Notes: generated from the sequence alone by a model not told the origin. Shown: positions 15,618-24,938, counted from the stretch's first letter. The stretch: 46,967 nt of DNA from Actinomycetes bacterium (GCA_025363815.1 JANYLB010000056.1:1-46967); one strand, 5' to 3'. A program made the numbers and translations.

Positions 15618-18608
15618 GTGCGCGTCCCGACCATCGAACGCCGACGACCGTTCCGCCTCCGAGGCTGGATCATCGCGGCTGCCGTCATCCTCGTCGTGCT
15701 CGCCCTGAGCCTCCAGGGGCTGGCGCGCTTCTACACAGATTTCCTCTGGTTCGACTCCGTCGGTTTCTCGAAGATCTGGCGGGAGCTGCTCACCGCGCAG
15801 ATCGCACCAGCGCTCGTGTTCACTGTCGTGTTCTTCGTGATGATGTTCGCGAGCCTCACCATCGCCGACCGGCTCGCTCCCCGGATGCGGATGATGGGCC
15901 CCGAAGACGAGTTCTTCGATCGGTATCAGCAGGCGGTGGGCAGCTACGCCGGGCGGATCCGTGGCGCCATCGCCGCGTTCCTCGGTCTCGTCTCCGGCGC
16001 GAGCGCGGCCGGGCAGTGGAACGAGTGGATTCTCTTTCGCAACCACGTCAACTTCGGCATCAGCGATCCCCAGTTCCACAAAGACATCGGGTTCTATGTC
16101 TTCCAGCTCCCCTTCATCACCTTCGTCGTCGACTGGTTGTTTGCCGCGCTCCTGATCGTGCTGATCGCCACCGCCGTCGCTCACTACTTCAACGGTGGGA
16201 TCCGGCTGCAGAGCCCCTACCAGCGGGTGACGCCGCAGGTGAAGGCACATCTCTCGGTGATCCTCGCCTTGATGGCACTGGTGAAGGCGGTTGGGTACTA
16301 CTACGCCCGGTTCGATCTCCTGTTCTCGAACCGCGGGGTGGTCGAGGGCGCGAGCTATACCGACGTGAACGCGCAGCTTCCCGCGCTCACGCTGTTGACG
16401 GTGATAGCGGTCATCGCCGCGGGGTTGTTCATCTGGAACATCTGGCGCCGGGGTTGGGTTCTGCCGATCATCGCGGTCGGGCTCTGGGCGCTCATCTCGC
16501 TCGTCGTCGGCACGTTGTACCCGGCGTTCGTCCAGAACTTCCGGGTGAACCCGAACGAGCTGGCGAAGGAACGCAAGTACATCCAGCGCAACATCGTTGC
16601 GACGCGCGACGCCTTCAACCTCGACAACAAGAACGTCGCGGTGAAGCCGTTCGACTACAAGTCCGACCTCACCCTTGCCTCGCTCCAGCAGAACCAGACG
16701 ACGATCGGCAACGCCCGCCTCTGGGACCCGCCGGAGCTCTTGTCGAACTACACGTCGTTCCAGCAGTTCGGCACCTTCTACCGGTTCGGTGACGCCGATG
16801 TCGACCGGTACAAGATCGGCGGCCAGACCCAGCAGGTGCTCCTGTCGGCTCGTGAGCTCAACCCCGACAACCTGCCGAGCCAGAGCTGGGTGAGTCGGCA
16901 TCTCGTCTACACCCACGGTTACGGTCTGGCGGTCTCGCCGTCTAACTCGGCCGACGCGCAGAGCGGCCAGCCGAACTACCTGCTGAGCAACATCCCGCCG
17001 GTGTCGAAGTCTCCCGTGCTCGATGTGACGCGGCCGGAGATCTATTACAGCGAGAACCTCGCGGGGTACAACCTCGTCGACGCCAAGCAGCGTGAGTTCA
17101 ACTACCCGCGCAAGGGTCAGGCCGATGCGACCACGAAGTACCGCGGCGACGGCGGCGTTAAGCTGTCGAGCTACCTCCGCCGAGCCGCGTTTGCTCTGCG
17201 GTTCACCGACATCAATCTTCTGATCTCCGGTCAGATCACACCCAAGACGAAGGTCGTGTACCTGCGCGACATCAAGCAGCGGGTCAACAAGGCCGCACCG
17301 TTCCTGAAGTACGACGCCGACCCGTACCCGGTGATCCTGAACGGCAAGGTCACCTGGGTGCTCGACGGCTATACGACCACGAGCAAGTACCCGTACTCCC
17401 AGGCGTCCGACGGCTCGCGTGGCCTCGGCAGTGGCTTCAACTACGTCCGCAACTCGGTGAAGGTCACTGTCGACGCTTACAGCGGCAAGATCACGTACTA
17501 CGTGATCGACAAGAAGGATCCGATCATCCAGGCGTACGAGAAGGCGTTTCCCGGGTTGTTCACCAGCGGCGACAAGCTGTCAACGGGGTTGCGGGAGCAC
17601 CTGCGTTACCCGGAGGACCTCTTCACGGTCCAGACCGACAAGTACGCGTCATACCACATGACCGATCCGACGACCTTCTTCAACAAGACCGACCTCTGGG
17701 AGGTGTCGCCCGATCCGGGTTCGGGTCCGGTCGGCAACATCACCGACACCGGCGGTCTCGCCACGACGGGCTCGACGACCCAGCCCGAGGCGGCGCGTTC
17801 GACCTCGGCGCGCGTGGCCCCCATCTACCTCTTGATCAAGCTCCCCGGGGAGGCCCGCGAGGAGTTCCTGATCCTGCGGCCCTTCGTGCCGGTTTCCAAG
17901 AACAACCAGCTCACTGGGCTGGTCTCGTTCATGGTCGCGAAGTCGGATCCCGGTAGCTACGGACAGCTCGAGTCGTTCGTGATGCCGACCGGTCAATCGG
18001 TGTTCGGGCCGAGCCAGGTCGACAGTCAGATAAATACCACCGACGAGATCTCGCGCCAGTTCTCGCTTCTCGGTCAACGCGGATCGACGGTGATCCAGGG
18101 GAGCATGCAGCTCATCCCTGTCGACACCTCGATCCTCTACATACGTCCGATCTATGTGCAGGCATCGGGCGGAGCGCAGCTGCCGTCGTACCGGTTCGTG
18201 ATCGTGTTCTACAAGAACAAGGCCGTTGTGGGCAGTGACCTGCGCAATGCGTTGGCGCAGTTCCCCGAGTTCAACGGGCTCGACCCGACTGGAAACGGTG
18301 CGACCCCGCCCACCACGACACCCGGGGGCACCGCGCCGCCGGTGGTTCCGGGAAGCGTGGCCCAGCTCGTGCAGGAGGCGAATGCCCTCTTCGCTCGGGC
18401 CCAGGTCGCCCTTGCCGCGAAAGACCTGGCGACGTTCCAGAGCCTGATCAACCAGGTCGGCGAAAAGCTCGCCCAAGCCGATGCCCTCGCTGGATCGCCC
18501 AGCACCACGACGCCGCCAACGTCGACCCCCAGGTCGACCCAGAGCACGACGTCGTCGACCAGGGCGTCGTCTTCGAGCACCCGCCAGCAGGCCGCAGCCA
18601 AGCGCTGA
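15618..18608 (+). CDS. UPF0182 family large membrane protein
   Basis: 996 residues, the usual size for the family (mycobacterial Rv3193c type). The N-terminal third holds about seven membrane helices, beginning with WIIAAAVILVVLALSLQGL, with FYTDFLWFDSVGFSKIWRELLTAQ typical of the family. The rest is a large extracytoplasmic domain including WVSRHLVYTHGYGLAVSPSN and NLPSQ. A coiled/helical segment (about 915-955) and a Ser/Thr-rich tail end the protein. Function is unknown in all members known to me. Proximity to the YlbL-type protease is conserved in actinobacteria. Confidence 0.92.
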   Translation: MRVPTIERRRPFRLRGWIIAAAVILVVLALSLQGLARFYTDFLWFDSVGFSKIWRELLTAQIAPALVFTVVFFVMMFASLTIADRLAPRMRMMGPEDEFFDRYQQAVGSYAGRIRGAIAAFLGLVSGASAAGQWNEWILFRNHVNFGISDPQFHKDIGFYVFQLPFITFVVDWLFAALLIVLIATAVAHYFNGGIRLQSPYQRVTPQVKAHLSVILALMALVKAVGYYYARFDLLFSNRGVVEGASYTDVNAQLPALTLLTVIAVIAAGLFIWNIWRRGWVLPIIAVGLWALISLVVGTLYPAFVQNFRVNPNELAKERKYIQRNIVATRDAFNLDNKNVAVKPFDYKSDLTLASLQQNQTTIGNARLWDPPELLSNYTSFQQFGTFYRFGDADVDRYKIGGQTQQVLLSARELNPDNLPSQSWVSRHLVYTHGYGLAVSPSNSADAQSGQPNYLLSNIPPVSKSPVLDVTRPEIYYSENLAGYNLVDAKQREFNYPRKGQADATTKYRGDGGVKLSSYLRRAAFALRFTDINLLISGQITPKTKVVYLRDIKQRVNKAAPFLKYDADPYPVILNGKVTWVLDGYTTTSKYPYSQASDGSRGLGSGFNYVRNSVKVTVDAYSGKITYYVIDKKDPIIQAYEKAFPGLFTSGDKLSTGLREHLRYPEDLFTVQTDKYASYHMTDPTTFFNKTDLWEVSPDPGSGPVGNITDTGGLATTGSTTQPEAARSTSARVAPIYLLIKLPGEAREEFLILRPFVPVSKNNQLTGLVSFMVAKSDPGSYGQLESFVMPTGQSVFGPSQVDSQINTTDEISRQFSLLGQRGSTVIQGSMQLIPVDTSILYIRPIYVQASGGAQLPSYRFVIVFYKNKAVVGSDLRNALAQFPEFNGLDPTGNGATPPTTTPGGTAPPVVPGSVAQLVQEANALFARAQVALAAKDLATFQSLINQVGEKLAQADALAGSPSTTTPPTSTPRSTQSTTSSTRASSSSTRQQAAAKR

Positions 18609-18664
18609 TCGCGCCCGGGGCCGATCTTCTCCCACGGCCCGCAAAATCCCCGCCCGGACAGGGA

Positions 18665-18704
18665 TTGTCGTGGCCCCCGGGAATTGTTACTATCTGCGTA
18701 GTGG
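18665..18704 (+). promoter_or_regulatory. sufB promoter with overlapping palindromic operator
   Basis: TTGTCG (18665-18670), a 17-base spacer and TACTAT (18688-18693) form a good vegetative promoter. An imperfect palindrome, TTACTATCTGCGTAGTGG (18687-18704), overlaps the -10 and start site. Its right half CGTAGTG matches the perfect palindrome in front of the minus-strand sufC2 (27987-28004). A Suf repressor sensing Fe-S or iron status is the likely ligand, but no regulator gene is present in the window. Confidence 0.6.
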
Positions 18705-18767
18705 AAATTACCGGCTCCCCCGCCGGGCAGCTGCTCCGCACCGTGGAGCCCACTTCGTGGAGGCCGT

Positions 18768-20168
18768 ATGGCAGTCAGTGGAATCGATCTCGGCAAGTAC
18801 AAGCTCGGCTGGAGTGACACCGAGGCGTCGGTCTACAAGCCCAAGAAGGGCGTGAACGCCGACATCGTCAAGGACATCTCCTGGCACAAGTCCGAGCCGG
18901 AGTGGATGACGACGTTCCGTCTCAACGCGCTGAAGCGCTTCGAGCGCAAGCCGATGCTGGCATGGTTCGCGCAGAACATGCCCAACATCGACTTCGACGA
19001 CATCTACTACTACATCAAGCCCACCGAGGGGCAGGTCTCCGACTGGGACATGCTCCCGGAGGAGATGAAGAACACCTACGAGAAGTTGGGCATCCCCCAG
19101 GCCGAGCGCAAGTTCCTCGCCGGCGTGACTGCCCAGTACGAATCAGAGGTCGTCTACCACAAGAACCGCGACGATCTCGAGGAAATGGGCGTGCTCTTCT
19201 CGAGCATGGACCAGGCGCTCGTTGACTACCCCGACCTCGTCAAGGAGCATTTCGGCACCGTCATCCCGCCGGGCGACAACAAGTTCGCCGCGCTCAACTC
19301 CGCGGTCTGGAGTGGAGGGTCCTTCATCTACGTGCCGCCGGGCGTCCACGTGGATATGCCCCTGCAGGCCTACTTCCGCATCAACGCGGAGAGCGCCGGG
19401 CAGTTTGAACGCACGTTGATCATCGCCGACGAAGGTTCGTCTGTGCACTACGTCGAGGGGTGCTCGGCGCCGGTGTACTCGAATGACTCGCTGCATTCGG
19501 CCGTGGTCGAGCTGATCGCGAAGCCGGGCGCGCGCATCCGCTACACGACGATCCAGAACTGGTCGCCGAACGTGTACAACCTCGTCACCAAGCGGGCGCG
19601 GGCCGAGACAGAAGCCACGGTCGAGTGGATCGACGGAAACCTCGGCTCCAAGCTCACGATGAAGTACCCCGCCGTGGTGATGACCGGCCCGAAAGCCCAC
19701 GGTGAGGTGCTCTCGGTTGCTTACGCCGGCCCGGGTCAACACCAAGACGCCGGGGCCAAGATGACCCACGCCGCACCGGAGACGACGTCGATCATCGACT
19801 CGAAGTCGATCAGCAAGGATGGCGGTCGCACGACATACCGCGGTCTGGTGAAGGTAGACAAGGGCGCGCACCATGTGAAGAGCCACGTGCGTTGCGACGC
19901 GTTGATCCTCGATGACGAGAGTCGCTCCGACACCTATCCCTACATGGAGATCGACGAGAAGGACGCCCGGATCGGTCACGAGGCCACGGTTTCCAAAGTC
20001 GGCGACGATCAGCTCTTCTACCTGATGAGCCGCGGGCTGACCGAACAGCAGGCGACTGCCATGATCGTCAACGGGTTCATCGAGCCGATCACCAAGACGC
20101 TTCCGATGGAGTACGCCGTCGAGCTGTCGCGCTTGATCGAGTTGAACATGGAGGGAGCAGTCGGATGA
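18768..20168 (+). CDS. sufB: Fe-S cluster assembly scaffold SufB
   Basis: Scaffold subunit of the SufBCD complex on which Fe-S clusters are built. 466 residues, normal for SufB. Characteristic stretches include PNIDFDDIYYYIKP, AQYESEVVYH, SGGSFIYVPPGVHVDMPLQ, YVEGCSAP, and the C-terminal GHEATVSKVGDDQLFYLMSRGL. A ribosome site GGAGG lies 4-5 bases before the ATG. It leads a plus-strand operon sufB-sufD-Rieske-sufC whose promoter carries the suf palindrome. Confidence 0.96.
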   Translation: MAVSGIDLGKYKLGWSDTEASVYKPKKGVNADIVKDISWHKSEPEWMTTFRLNALKRFERKPMLAWFAQNMPNIDFDDIYYYIKPTEGQVSDWDMLPEEMKNTYEKLGIPQAERKFLAGVTAQYESEVVYHKNRDDLEEMGVLFSSMDQALVDYPDLVKEHFGTVIPPGDNKFAALNSAVWSGGSFIYVPPGVHVDMPLQAYFRINAESAGQFERTLIIADEGSSVHYVEGCSAPVYSNDSLHSAVVELIAKPGARIRYTTIQNWSPNVYNLVTKRARAETEATVEWIDGNLGSKLTMKYPAVVMTGPKAHGEVLSVAYAGPGQHQDAGAKMTHAAPETTSIIDSKSISKDGGRTTYRGLVKVDKGAHHVKSHVRCDALILDDESRSDTYPYMEIDEKDARIGHEATVSKVGDDQLFYLMSRGLTEQQATAMIVNGFIEPITKTLPMEYAVELSRLIELNMEGAVG

Positions 20169-20204
20169 CGCGCTTCACCTCCCGGCGCGCGCGCTGATCT
20201 GCCG

Positions 20205-21410
20205 ATGACCGATTCGCACTTCACGGTCGACGCGGCGCGGGCGTTGGGCGGGCCCGACTGGCTCGTCGCTCGTCGTACCGCCGCAGCCGATCAGCTAGCC
20301 GAGATCGGCTGGCCGAGCTCCACCGAGGAGATCTGGCGTTACAGCCCGATCGACCGGTTCGACATCGGCCGTTATCGCCCGCGGGGCGAGGAGCAACGGC
20401 GCGTGGTCCTGCCGACCATCGACCCGGCTCTCGAGGCGAAGGGGGTTGTCGTCGGCGATCTGCGGACGACAGAAGATCCAGAGATCCAGAAATGGTTCGG
20501 CGTCTGCTCCGACGCATCGCCCGACGCATTCACGCTGCTCCACGATGCGTTCGTCGGGGGTGGGGTCTTCGTCAAGATTCCAGCCGGTGTCGTGGTCGAA
20601 GAACCGATCGTCGTAGAGCACCTCACCGCCGGCGACGGGCTCGCGAGCTTCCCGCACACCCTCGTAGTGGTGGGAGACCATGCGCAGGTCACGGTGCTTG
20701 ACCGCTACGCGGCCGATGGAGATGATCACCTCTGCGACGCTGTGATCGAGATTCTCGTCGGCGATGGCGCGCATGTCCGTTACACATCGGTGCAGCAACA
20801 CGGTTCGTCGGTGTGGCAGGTAGCGTTGCAGCGCGCGCACGTCGGACGGGACGCGTCGCTCCAGTCATCGGCTATCGCGCTCGGCGGTGACTACGCGCGG
20901 CTGCGTACCGAGTCACTCATCACGGGCGAGGGAGGTGAGAGCGACCTGCTCGCGGTGTACTTCGGCGATGGCAACCAGGTGCTCGACTTCCGCACCCTCC
21001 AAGACCATGCCGCGCCCCGCACCCGCAGTGACCTCTTGTTCAAGGGCGCCGTTGAAGACCAGGCCCGCTCGGTCTACTCGGGGCTCATCCGCCTGCGCCG
21101 GGAGGCCCAGAAATCGCGTGCGTTCCAGACCAACCGCAACCTGGTCCTGACCGAGGGCGCGGCAGCGGAGTCGATTCCGAATCTCGAGATTGAGGCGAAC
21201 GACGTGCAGTGCTCGCACGCGTCAACGGTTGGGCCGATCGACGACGATCAGCTCTACTACCTCGAGTCGCGCGGCGTGCGCCCCGATGATGCGGAACGGC
21301 TGATTGTGCTCGGGTTCTTCGACGACGTCTTCGATCGCCTCCCGGTGCGCGCGCTCGAAGGTCCGTTACGGGCTGCGGTCGACGAGAAGCTCGGTCGGTT
21401 GCATGCCTGA
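20205..21410 (+). CDS. sufD: Fe-S cluster assembly protein SufD
   Basis: Partner of SufB in the SufBC2D scaffold. 401 residues. It has the beta-helix core (SVQQHGSSVWQVALQRA, YARLRTESLITGEGGESDLLAVYF) and the C-terminal SufB/SufD signature CSHASTVGPIDDDQLYYLESRG near residue 335, with the His/Cys residues conserved in the superfamily. It begins 36 bases after sufB and its end overlaps the Rieske gene by 8 bases, so it is co-translated with it. Confidence 0.94.
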   Translation: MTDSHFTVDAARALGGPDWLVARRTAAADQLAEIGWPSSTEEIWRYSPIDRFDIGRYRPRGEEQRRVVLPTIDPALEAKGVVVGDLRTTEDPEIQKWFGVCSDASPDAFTLLHDAFVGGGVFVKIPAGVVVEEPIVVEHLTAGDGLASFPHTLVVVGDHAQVTVLDRYAADGDDHLCDAVIEILVGDGAHVRYTSVQQHGSSVWQVALQRAHVGRDASLQSSAIALGGDYARLRTESLITGEGGESDLLAVYFGDGNQVLDFRTLQDHAAPRTRSDLLFKGAVEDQARSVYSGLIRLRREAQKSRAFQTNRNLVLTEGAAAESIPNLEIEANDVQCSHASTVGPIDDDQLYYLESRGVRPDDAERLIVLGFFDDVFDRLPVRALEGPLRAAVDEKLGRLHA

Positions 21411-21738
21411 GTTCACAGTCTGCGCGGTCAGCGATGTTGAACCAGGCTCGGCCCGCCGCTTCGACGTAGACGGTCATCGGCTCTGCGTCGTGCGCGTCGA
21501 TGCCGACGGCTGTGGCGGCGGCGCGGAGTGGCATGCCGTCGGTGACCGCTGCTCGCACGCCGACTACTCCTTGTCGGAGGGAGAGCTTTGGTCTGACGAG
21601 TGCACCATCGAATGCCCGCAGCACGGTTCGACCTTCTCGTTGCTCACCGGTGAGCCCCAGAGCTTCCCCGCGACCAAGCCCGTTCCCGTGTACCCGGTGC
21701 ACGTCGACGGGAACGACGTGATCGTGGAGCTCCCGTGA
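21403..21738 (+). CDS. Rieske-type [2Fe-2S] ferredoxin of the suf operon
   Basis: 111 residues. The Rieske ligands are Cys 50 and His 52 (DRCSHADYSL) and Cys 71 and His 74 (ECPQHGSTF), giving a soluble ferredoxin of the dioxygenase/NirD-like type. A Rieske protein between sufD and sufC is common in actinobacterial suf operons; its exact role is not settled, electron delivery being the usual suggestion. It overlaps sufD upstream and sufC downstream. Confidence 0.9.
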   Translation: MPEFTVCAVSDVEPGSARRFDVDGHRLCVVRVDADGCGGGAEWHAVGDRCSHADYSLSEGELWSDECTIECPQHGSTFSLLTGEPQSFPATKPVPVYPVHVDGNDVIVELP

Positions 21739-22523
21739 GTGTGCTGAAGATCACCGATCTCGCTGCATCGGTCGATGGTCACGAGATCCTTCGCGGCGTC
21801 GACCTCGAGGTGGGCTCGGGCGAGGTGCACGCGTTGATGGGTCCGAACGGTTCGGGCAAGAGCACGTTGTCACACGTGCTCATGGGTCGAAGCGACTACG
21901 TCGTCACCAGTGGTTCCATCACGATCGACGGCGAGGAGCTCCTTGGCCTTGCGACCTGGGAGCGAGCGGCTCGGGGCCTCTTTCTCGCGATGCAGTACCC
22001 CGTCGAGGTTCCGGGGGTGAAGGTCATCGATCTCCTACGGGCCGCGGCCGCCGGCGGTACGTCGACCGACCGGCGGCTCTCCGAAGAGGCCGCGCGCCTG
22101 GCCGTCGAGCCGGAGTTCCTCTCCCGCGGGGTGAACGACGGTTTCTCGGGCGGCGAGAAGAAGCGTATGGAGACCCTGCAGCTCGCGGTGCTCGCCCCGA
22201 AGTTCGCCATTCTCGACGAGATCGACTCCGGTCTCGACGTTGACGCGCTGCGTGACGTCTCCCGTCGGGTCGAGGCGATGACCGAGGAAACCGACCTCGG
22301 TGTGCTCGCGATCACGCATTACTCCCGCCTACTCACCGAGCTGCGTCCTGACCGCGTCCACGTGCTGATGGGTGGTCGCGTCGTGGTATCGGGCGGACCC
22401 GAGCTGGCTGATCGGCTCGAGGAGACGGGATACGAGGGTCTCGCCGCGGATCTGGGTGTCGAGCCGACGGTGCCCGGCGCGCCTTCCATCCCGGCCGACC
22501 CATTCGCCGACCCCGGCTTCTGA
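21735..22523 (+). CDS. sufC: Fe-S cluster assembly ATPase SufC (first copy)
   Basis: ABC-type ATPase that drives the SufBCD scaffold. 262 residues. Walker A GPNGSGKST (36-44), the SufC-type signature FSGGEKKRMETLQ, Walker B FAILDEIDSGLDVDAL and the H-loop ITHYSRLL are intact. GTG 21735 overlaps the Rieske stop in GTGA. The C-terminus has a short Pro-rich extension. A second, distinct SufC is encoded on the minus strand at 27165-27971. Confidence 0.93.
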   Translation: MSVLKITDLAASVDGHEILRGVDLEVGSGEVHALMGPNGSGKSTLSHVLMGRSDYVVTSGSITIDGEELLGLATWERAARGLFLAMQYPVEVPGVKVIDLLRAAAAGGTSTDRRLSEEAARLAVEPEFLSRGVNDGFSGGEKKRMETLQLAVLAPKFAILDEIDSGLDVDALRDVSRRVEAMTEETDLGVLAITHYSRLLTELRPDRVHVLMGGRVVVSGGPELADRLEETGYEGLAADLGVEPTVPGAPSIPADPFADPGF

Positions 22524-22555
22524 GCCGGCTCGCCCGAGCCGGGGTATTTGGCTCA
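22521..22555. terminator. Bidirectional hairpin between sufC and the L,D-transpeptidase gene
   Basis: CCGGCTCG (22525-22532) and CGAGCCGG (22535-22542) form a GC stem. TGAGCC (22521-22526) and GGCTCA (22550-22555) can form an alternative outer pairing. It sits exactly between convergent stop codons. Confidence 0.6.
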
Positions 22556-23581
22556 GGTCGTAGTCGTGGTGGTCGGCGGAGCCGGAGCGATGGTCGGCGG
22601 CACGGGCACCGGGTCGATCGCAGGCGGCGGTTCCGGCGCCGGCAGAGTTGTGGTGGTGGTTTCGAGCGGTGTGCTAGAGAGCGTCTTCGCGTTGGTCCCT
22701 CCGAATACGTAGACGGGGTCACCGACGTGTACGAGCATGTGGAAGTAGTTCGCGATGTGCATCGGGATTCGGGCACATCCGTGTGACGCCGCCGACGTCG
22801 GCACGCTCGGGTATCCGTGTACCGCGATGCCGCCGTTGAAGTAGAACGGGTTGTAGAGCTGACCGAGCGGCGACTTGTCCCAGCCGTCGCGGTACTCCTT
22901 GAAGGTGAAGCGCCCCGACGGGGTGTTCGCCTGCTCGCAGACATGGCGGGTCGGGTTGTCGCGGGGCGTGTCGTAGCAGTAGTCGATGCCGGAACCGGTC
23001 GAGGTCGTGGTTATGAGCCGCACCTGGTGGTTCTCGTAGAGCGTCAGAACCTGCTTGGTGACGTCGATCTCAGTCCGGTTCGCCTCACCGTCGACCTGGA
23101 GCGGATCGGGATACCGGAACGTGTTGAGCGCAACGCGTTCCGGCTCCCCGATGGTGCCGTTCGGAGTTACGCCCATGAGCTTTTGGAGCGCCTCGACCGC
23201 GTAGGTCGTGTCTTCGCCGTACTGACCATCGACGGTACCCGGGTCGAAACCCACAGAGGCGAGGCGCTGCTGGTATGCCTCCACCTCGGCGCCGCTGGCG
23301 CCGGGACCCAGCCCGCCGCCGAGTCCCAGCAACGGGAGCGACACCGCCGCCGGCTGCACGAGCGCTTTCGGGTCGGTCGGCGTCGTCGTGGCCGTGACGC
23401 CTGTCGTGCTCGTCGTCGTGCTCCGAGACACCTTCGCGACTTGTCTCGAGGGTTCGGCCTCGCCGGAACCCGACGAACTCAGCCTGGCGGCGCCGGCGAT
23501 GCCGGCGGCGCCGACAACCACGATTGCGGCGCCAACCATCGCCACGCGTAGGCGAAACGTCTTCGTGGACACGCGTGTCAC
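22553..23581 (-). CDS. Secreted L,D-transpeptidase (YkuD) with peptidoglycan-binding domain
   Basis: 342 residues. An N-terminal signal or anchor helix (about 12-31), a Ser/Thr-rich linker, a PG_binding_1 domain (about 95-150: QRLASVGFDPGTVDGQYGEDT) and a YkuD catalytic domain (about 170-295) are followed by a Pro/Thr tail ending in six Thr. The catalytic His 255 (AVHGYP) and SHGCARIP with Cys 269 are intact. The enzyme would form 3-3 cross-links in peptidoglycan or attach proteins. GTG 23581 or GTG 23572 may start it; GAGAGG is better spaced for the latter. It is convergent with sufC and not obviously part of the iron system. Confidence 0.9.
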   Translation of the reverse strand: MTRVSTKTFRLRVAMVGAAIVVVGAAGIAGAARLSSSGSGEAEPSRQVAKVSRSTTTSTTGVTATTTPTDPKALVQPAAVSLPLLGLGGGLGPGASGAEVEAYQQRLASVGFDPGTVDGQYGEDTTYAVEALQKLMGVTPNGTIGEPERVALNTFRYPDPLQVDGEANRTEIDVTKQVLTLYENHQVRLITTTSTGSGIDYCYDTPRDNPTRHVCEQANTPSGRFTFKEYRDGWDKSPLGQLYNPFYFNGGIAVHGYPSVPTSAASHGCARIPMHIANYFHMLVHVGDPVYVFGGTNAKTLSSTPLETTTTTLPAPEPPPAIDPVPVPPTIAPAPPTTTTTT

Positions 23582-23645
23582 CCTCTCGCCCCCGGAACGA
23601 TCTGATCATACCGGTGCCCGAGCGGCTTTTGGCTGCGGGCACAGG

Positions 23646-23680
23646 AGACGCGCCTTCGAGACGCGCCTTCGAGACGCGAC
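23646..23680. repeat. Short tandem repeat of 13 bases
   Basis: The unit GAGACGCGCCTTC occurs twice, followed by a partial third unit (GAGACGCG), directly next to a strong hairpin. Confidence 0.5.
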
Positions 23681-23706
23681 GCGGCCCCGGTCGGAACCGG
23701 GGCCGC
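23681..23706 (-). terminator. Strong GC hairpin ending the suf-encapsulin gene set
   Basis: GCGGCCCCGGT (23681-23691) and its exact reverse complement (23696-23706) form an 11-bp stem with a 4-base loop. It lies 37 bases downstream of the 58-residue gene's stop on the minus strand. No long U-tract follows, as is common in high-GC actinobacteria. Confidence 0.6.
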
Positions 23707-23742
23707 GGGAGTCGCGTGATGTTTCGTCGAACTACGACCGGA

Positions 23743-23919
23743 TCAGGTCGTCGCGGGAGTCGACTCCTGCTCGAGGAGCTCGACGAGGGGATCGGGGACC
23801 AGTGCGGTGTTGCGCAGGTCCAAGAGGAAATCGAGGATCTCCGCCCCGGATACGAGATCACGAGTCGCGAAACGCTCGAGGGCCTCGTCGACCATCTTGA
23901 CGATCTCCTGCTCGTTCAC
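23743..23919 (-). CDS. 58-residue hypothetical protein downstream of encapsulin
   Basis: Starts at GTG 23919, with a strong GGGAGGAG 5-6 bases upstream. The sequence is acidic and helical (VNEQEIVKMVDEALERF, then AEILDFLLDLRN) with a short Thr-rich end and no membrane segment or Cys. Family is not recognised. Its position after the encapsulin gene raises the chance that it belongs to the compartment, but an own promoter upstream (24057-24085) allows independent expression. No clear cargo-loading peptide is seen. Confidence 0.6.
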   Translation of the reverse strand: MNEQEIVKMVDEALERFATRDLVSGAEILDFLLDLRNTALVPDPLVELLEQESTPATT

Positions 23920-24056
23920 CGTGCTCCTCCCTGATCGTGCGGACCGACCCGTTCGGGCCGGACCCGTTGTACGTCGCTTCGGCTTTGCCTTGCATGTTTC
24001 ATGTCGTCGAACGGTTACCAACGTACTCGGCCCGGGTTTCCTTCCCGGACCGGTTT

Positions 24057-24085
24057 CCTATCGGCTCGTTGAACGCCCGAGTCAA
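24057..24085 (-). promoter_or_regulatory. Probable promoter for the 58-residue gene
   Basis: TTGACT and GATAGG on the minus strand are 17 bases apart, between the encapsulin stop and the small gene. The resulting leader would be about 130 bases. Confidence 0.4.
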
Positions 24086-24107
24086 GTCTTACGCGCAACG
24101 TTGACAA

Positions 24108-24938
24108 TCACGCCTTGCGGCCCTTGACCGGGCTTTCGTACGCCAGGGCGATCGCAGCCTCTGGTCCGTGGGCTCGGAACGTGAAGCTCTCCTGCAGGTA
24201 CAACGAGACTGCATCGCTGGTGCTCGAGGCGTATCCGATCGAGACGTCTTGGCCGCTGATCAGCTCGAAGTCTCCGCCGCGCAAGCTCACGACAAGGGCG
24301 CCGTCGACGGCGGGGGCCCAGATCACGGGCCCGCCGAGGATGAGTCGAAGATGCTCGAGCACTGGATAACCGCCGCGTTGGGTCGTCTCGATCACACCCG
24401 TGTAGCAGCGGGGGCCGAGAGCGATCCCGTAGGGCCCGTCCACCCCGGCCTGGCGCAGGACGGCGACCGCCTTGGCCACGGGGCGTGGGTAATCCTCGTA
24501 GTCGTCGGGAATCGCGATCGGATCGTGGGGCGTCGCCTCGGTGATGCCGATGATCTGACCGGTACTGAAGCCGCGGAAGACCGCACGGTCTTCCGCTTCG
24601 GCGAGGTGCTTGGCGGCGTCGACGACCACGTCGAGATCAGGAGACTTGCTACCCCTGTCGATGGCGTCGAGCTCGGCGCGCGAAACATCGAAGTCGGCCC
24701 GCAGCTCGACCAGCGGCTGCACCGTGCGAAGGAGCGCGGAAACGCCGACGGCGGGTGCCGTCTTGACGGGTTCGACCCGCCCAGTGTGCACAGACGACTT
24801 GGTCCATCCCCGCGGGGCGGTGAAGTCGACGAGCTTGCGCGCCACGAGATAGGTGCCGAGCGCGCGCTTCGTCTCGTCTTCGATCTCTTCCCAGCCACCG
24901 TCGCTGATGGGTGCGAGCTCTCGCAACAGGTGGTTCAC
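24108..24938 (-). CDS. Encapsulin shell protein (family 1)
   Basis: 276 residues, the normal length of the HK97-fold shell protomer. The N-terminus NHLLRELAPISDGGWEEIEDETKRAL is typical for family 1 encapsulins (linocin M18 type). It continues with ARKLVDF, GPRGW-like APRGWTKSS, GYPVLEHLRLILGGPVIWAPAVDGALVVSLRGGDFELISGQDVSIGY and a C-terminal ESFTFRAHGPEAAIALAY. It forms a proteinaceous nanocompartment in the cytoplasm. GTG 24938 overlaps the stop of the encapsulated ferritin gene, so shell and cargo are translationally coupled. The longer upstream frame is out-of-family sequence. Confidence 0.95.
   Translation of the reverse strand: MNHLLRELAPISDGGWEEIEDETKRALGTYLVARKLVDFTAPRGWTKSSVHTGRVEPVKTAPAVGVSALLRTVQPLVELRADFDVSRAELDAIDRGSKSPDLDVVVDAAKHLAEAEDRAVFRGFSTGQIIGITEATPHDPIAIPDDYEDYPRPVAKAVAVLRQAGVDGPYGIALGPRCYTGVIETTQRGGYPVLEHLRLILGGPVIWAPAVDGALVVSLRGGDFELISGQDVSIGYASSTSDAVSLYLQESFTFRAHGPEAAIALAYESPVKGRKA

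Noticed and set aside
14784-16916. 710-residue open frame on the minus strand
   Set aside because: It lies antisense to the DivIVA-like and UPF0182 genes; composition (His/Asp/Glu/Arg rich) is that of a high-GC shadow frame and no domain is seen.
23646-23680. CRISPR-like array
   Set aside because: Only two and a half direct units with no spacers; a simple tandem repeat.
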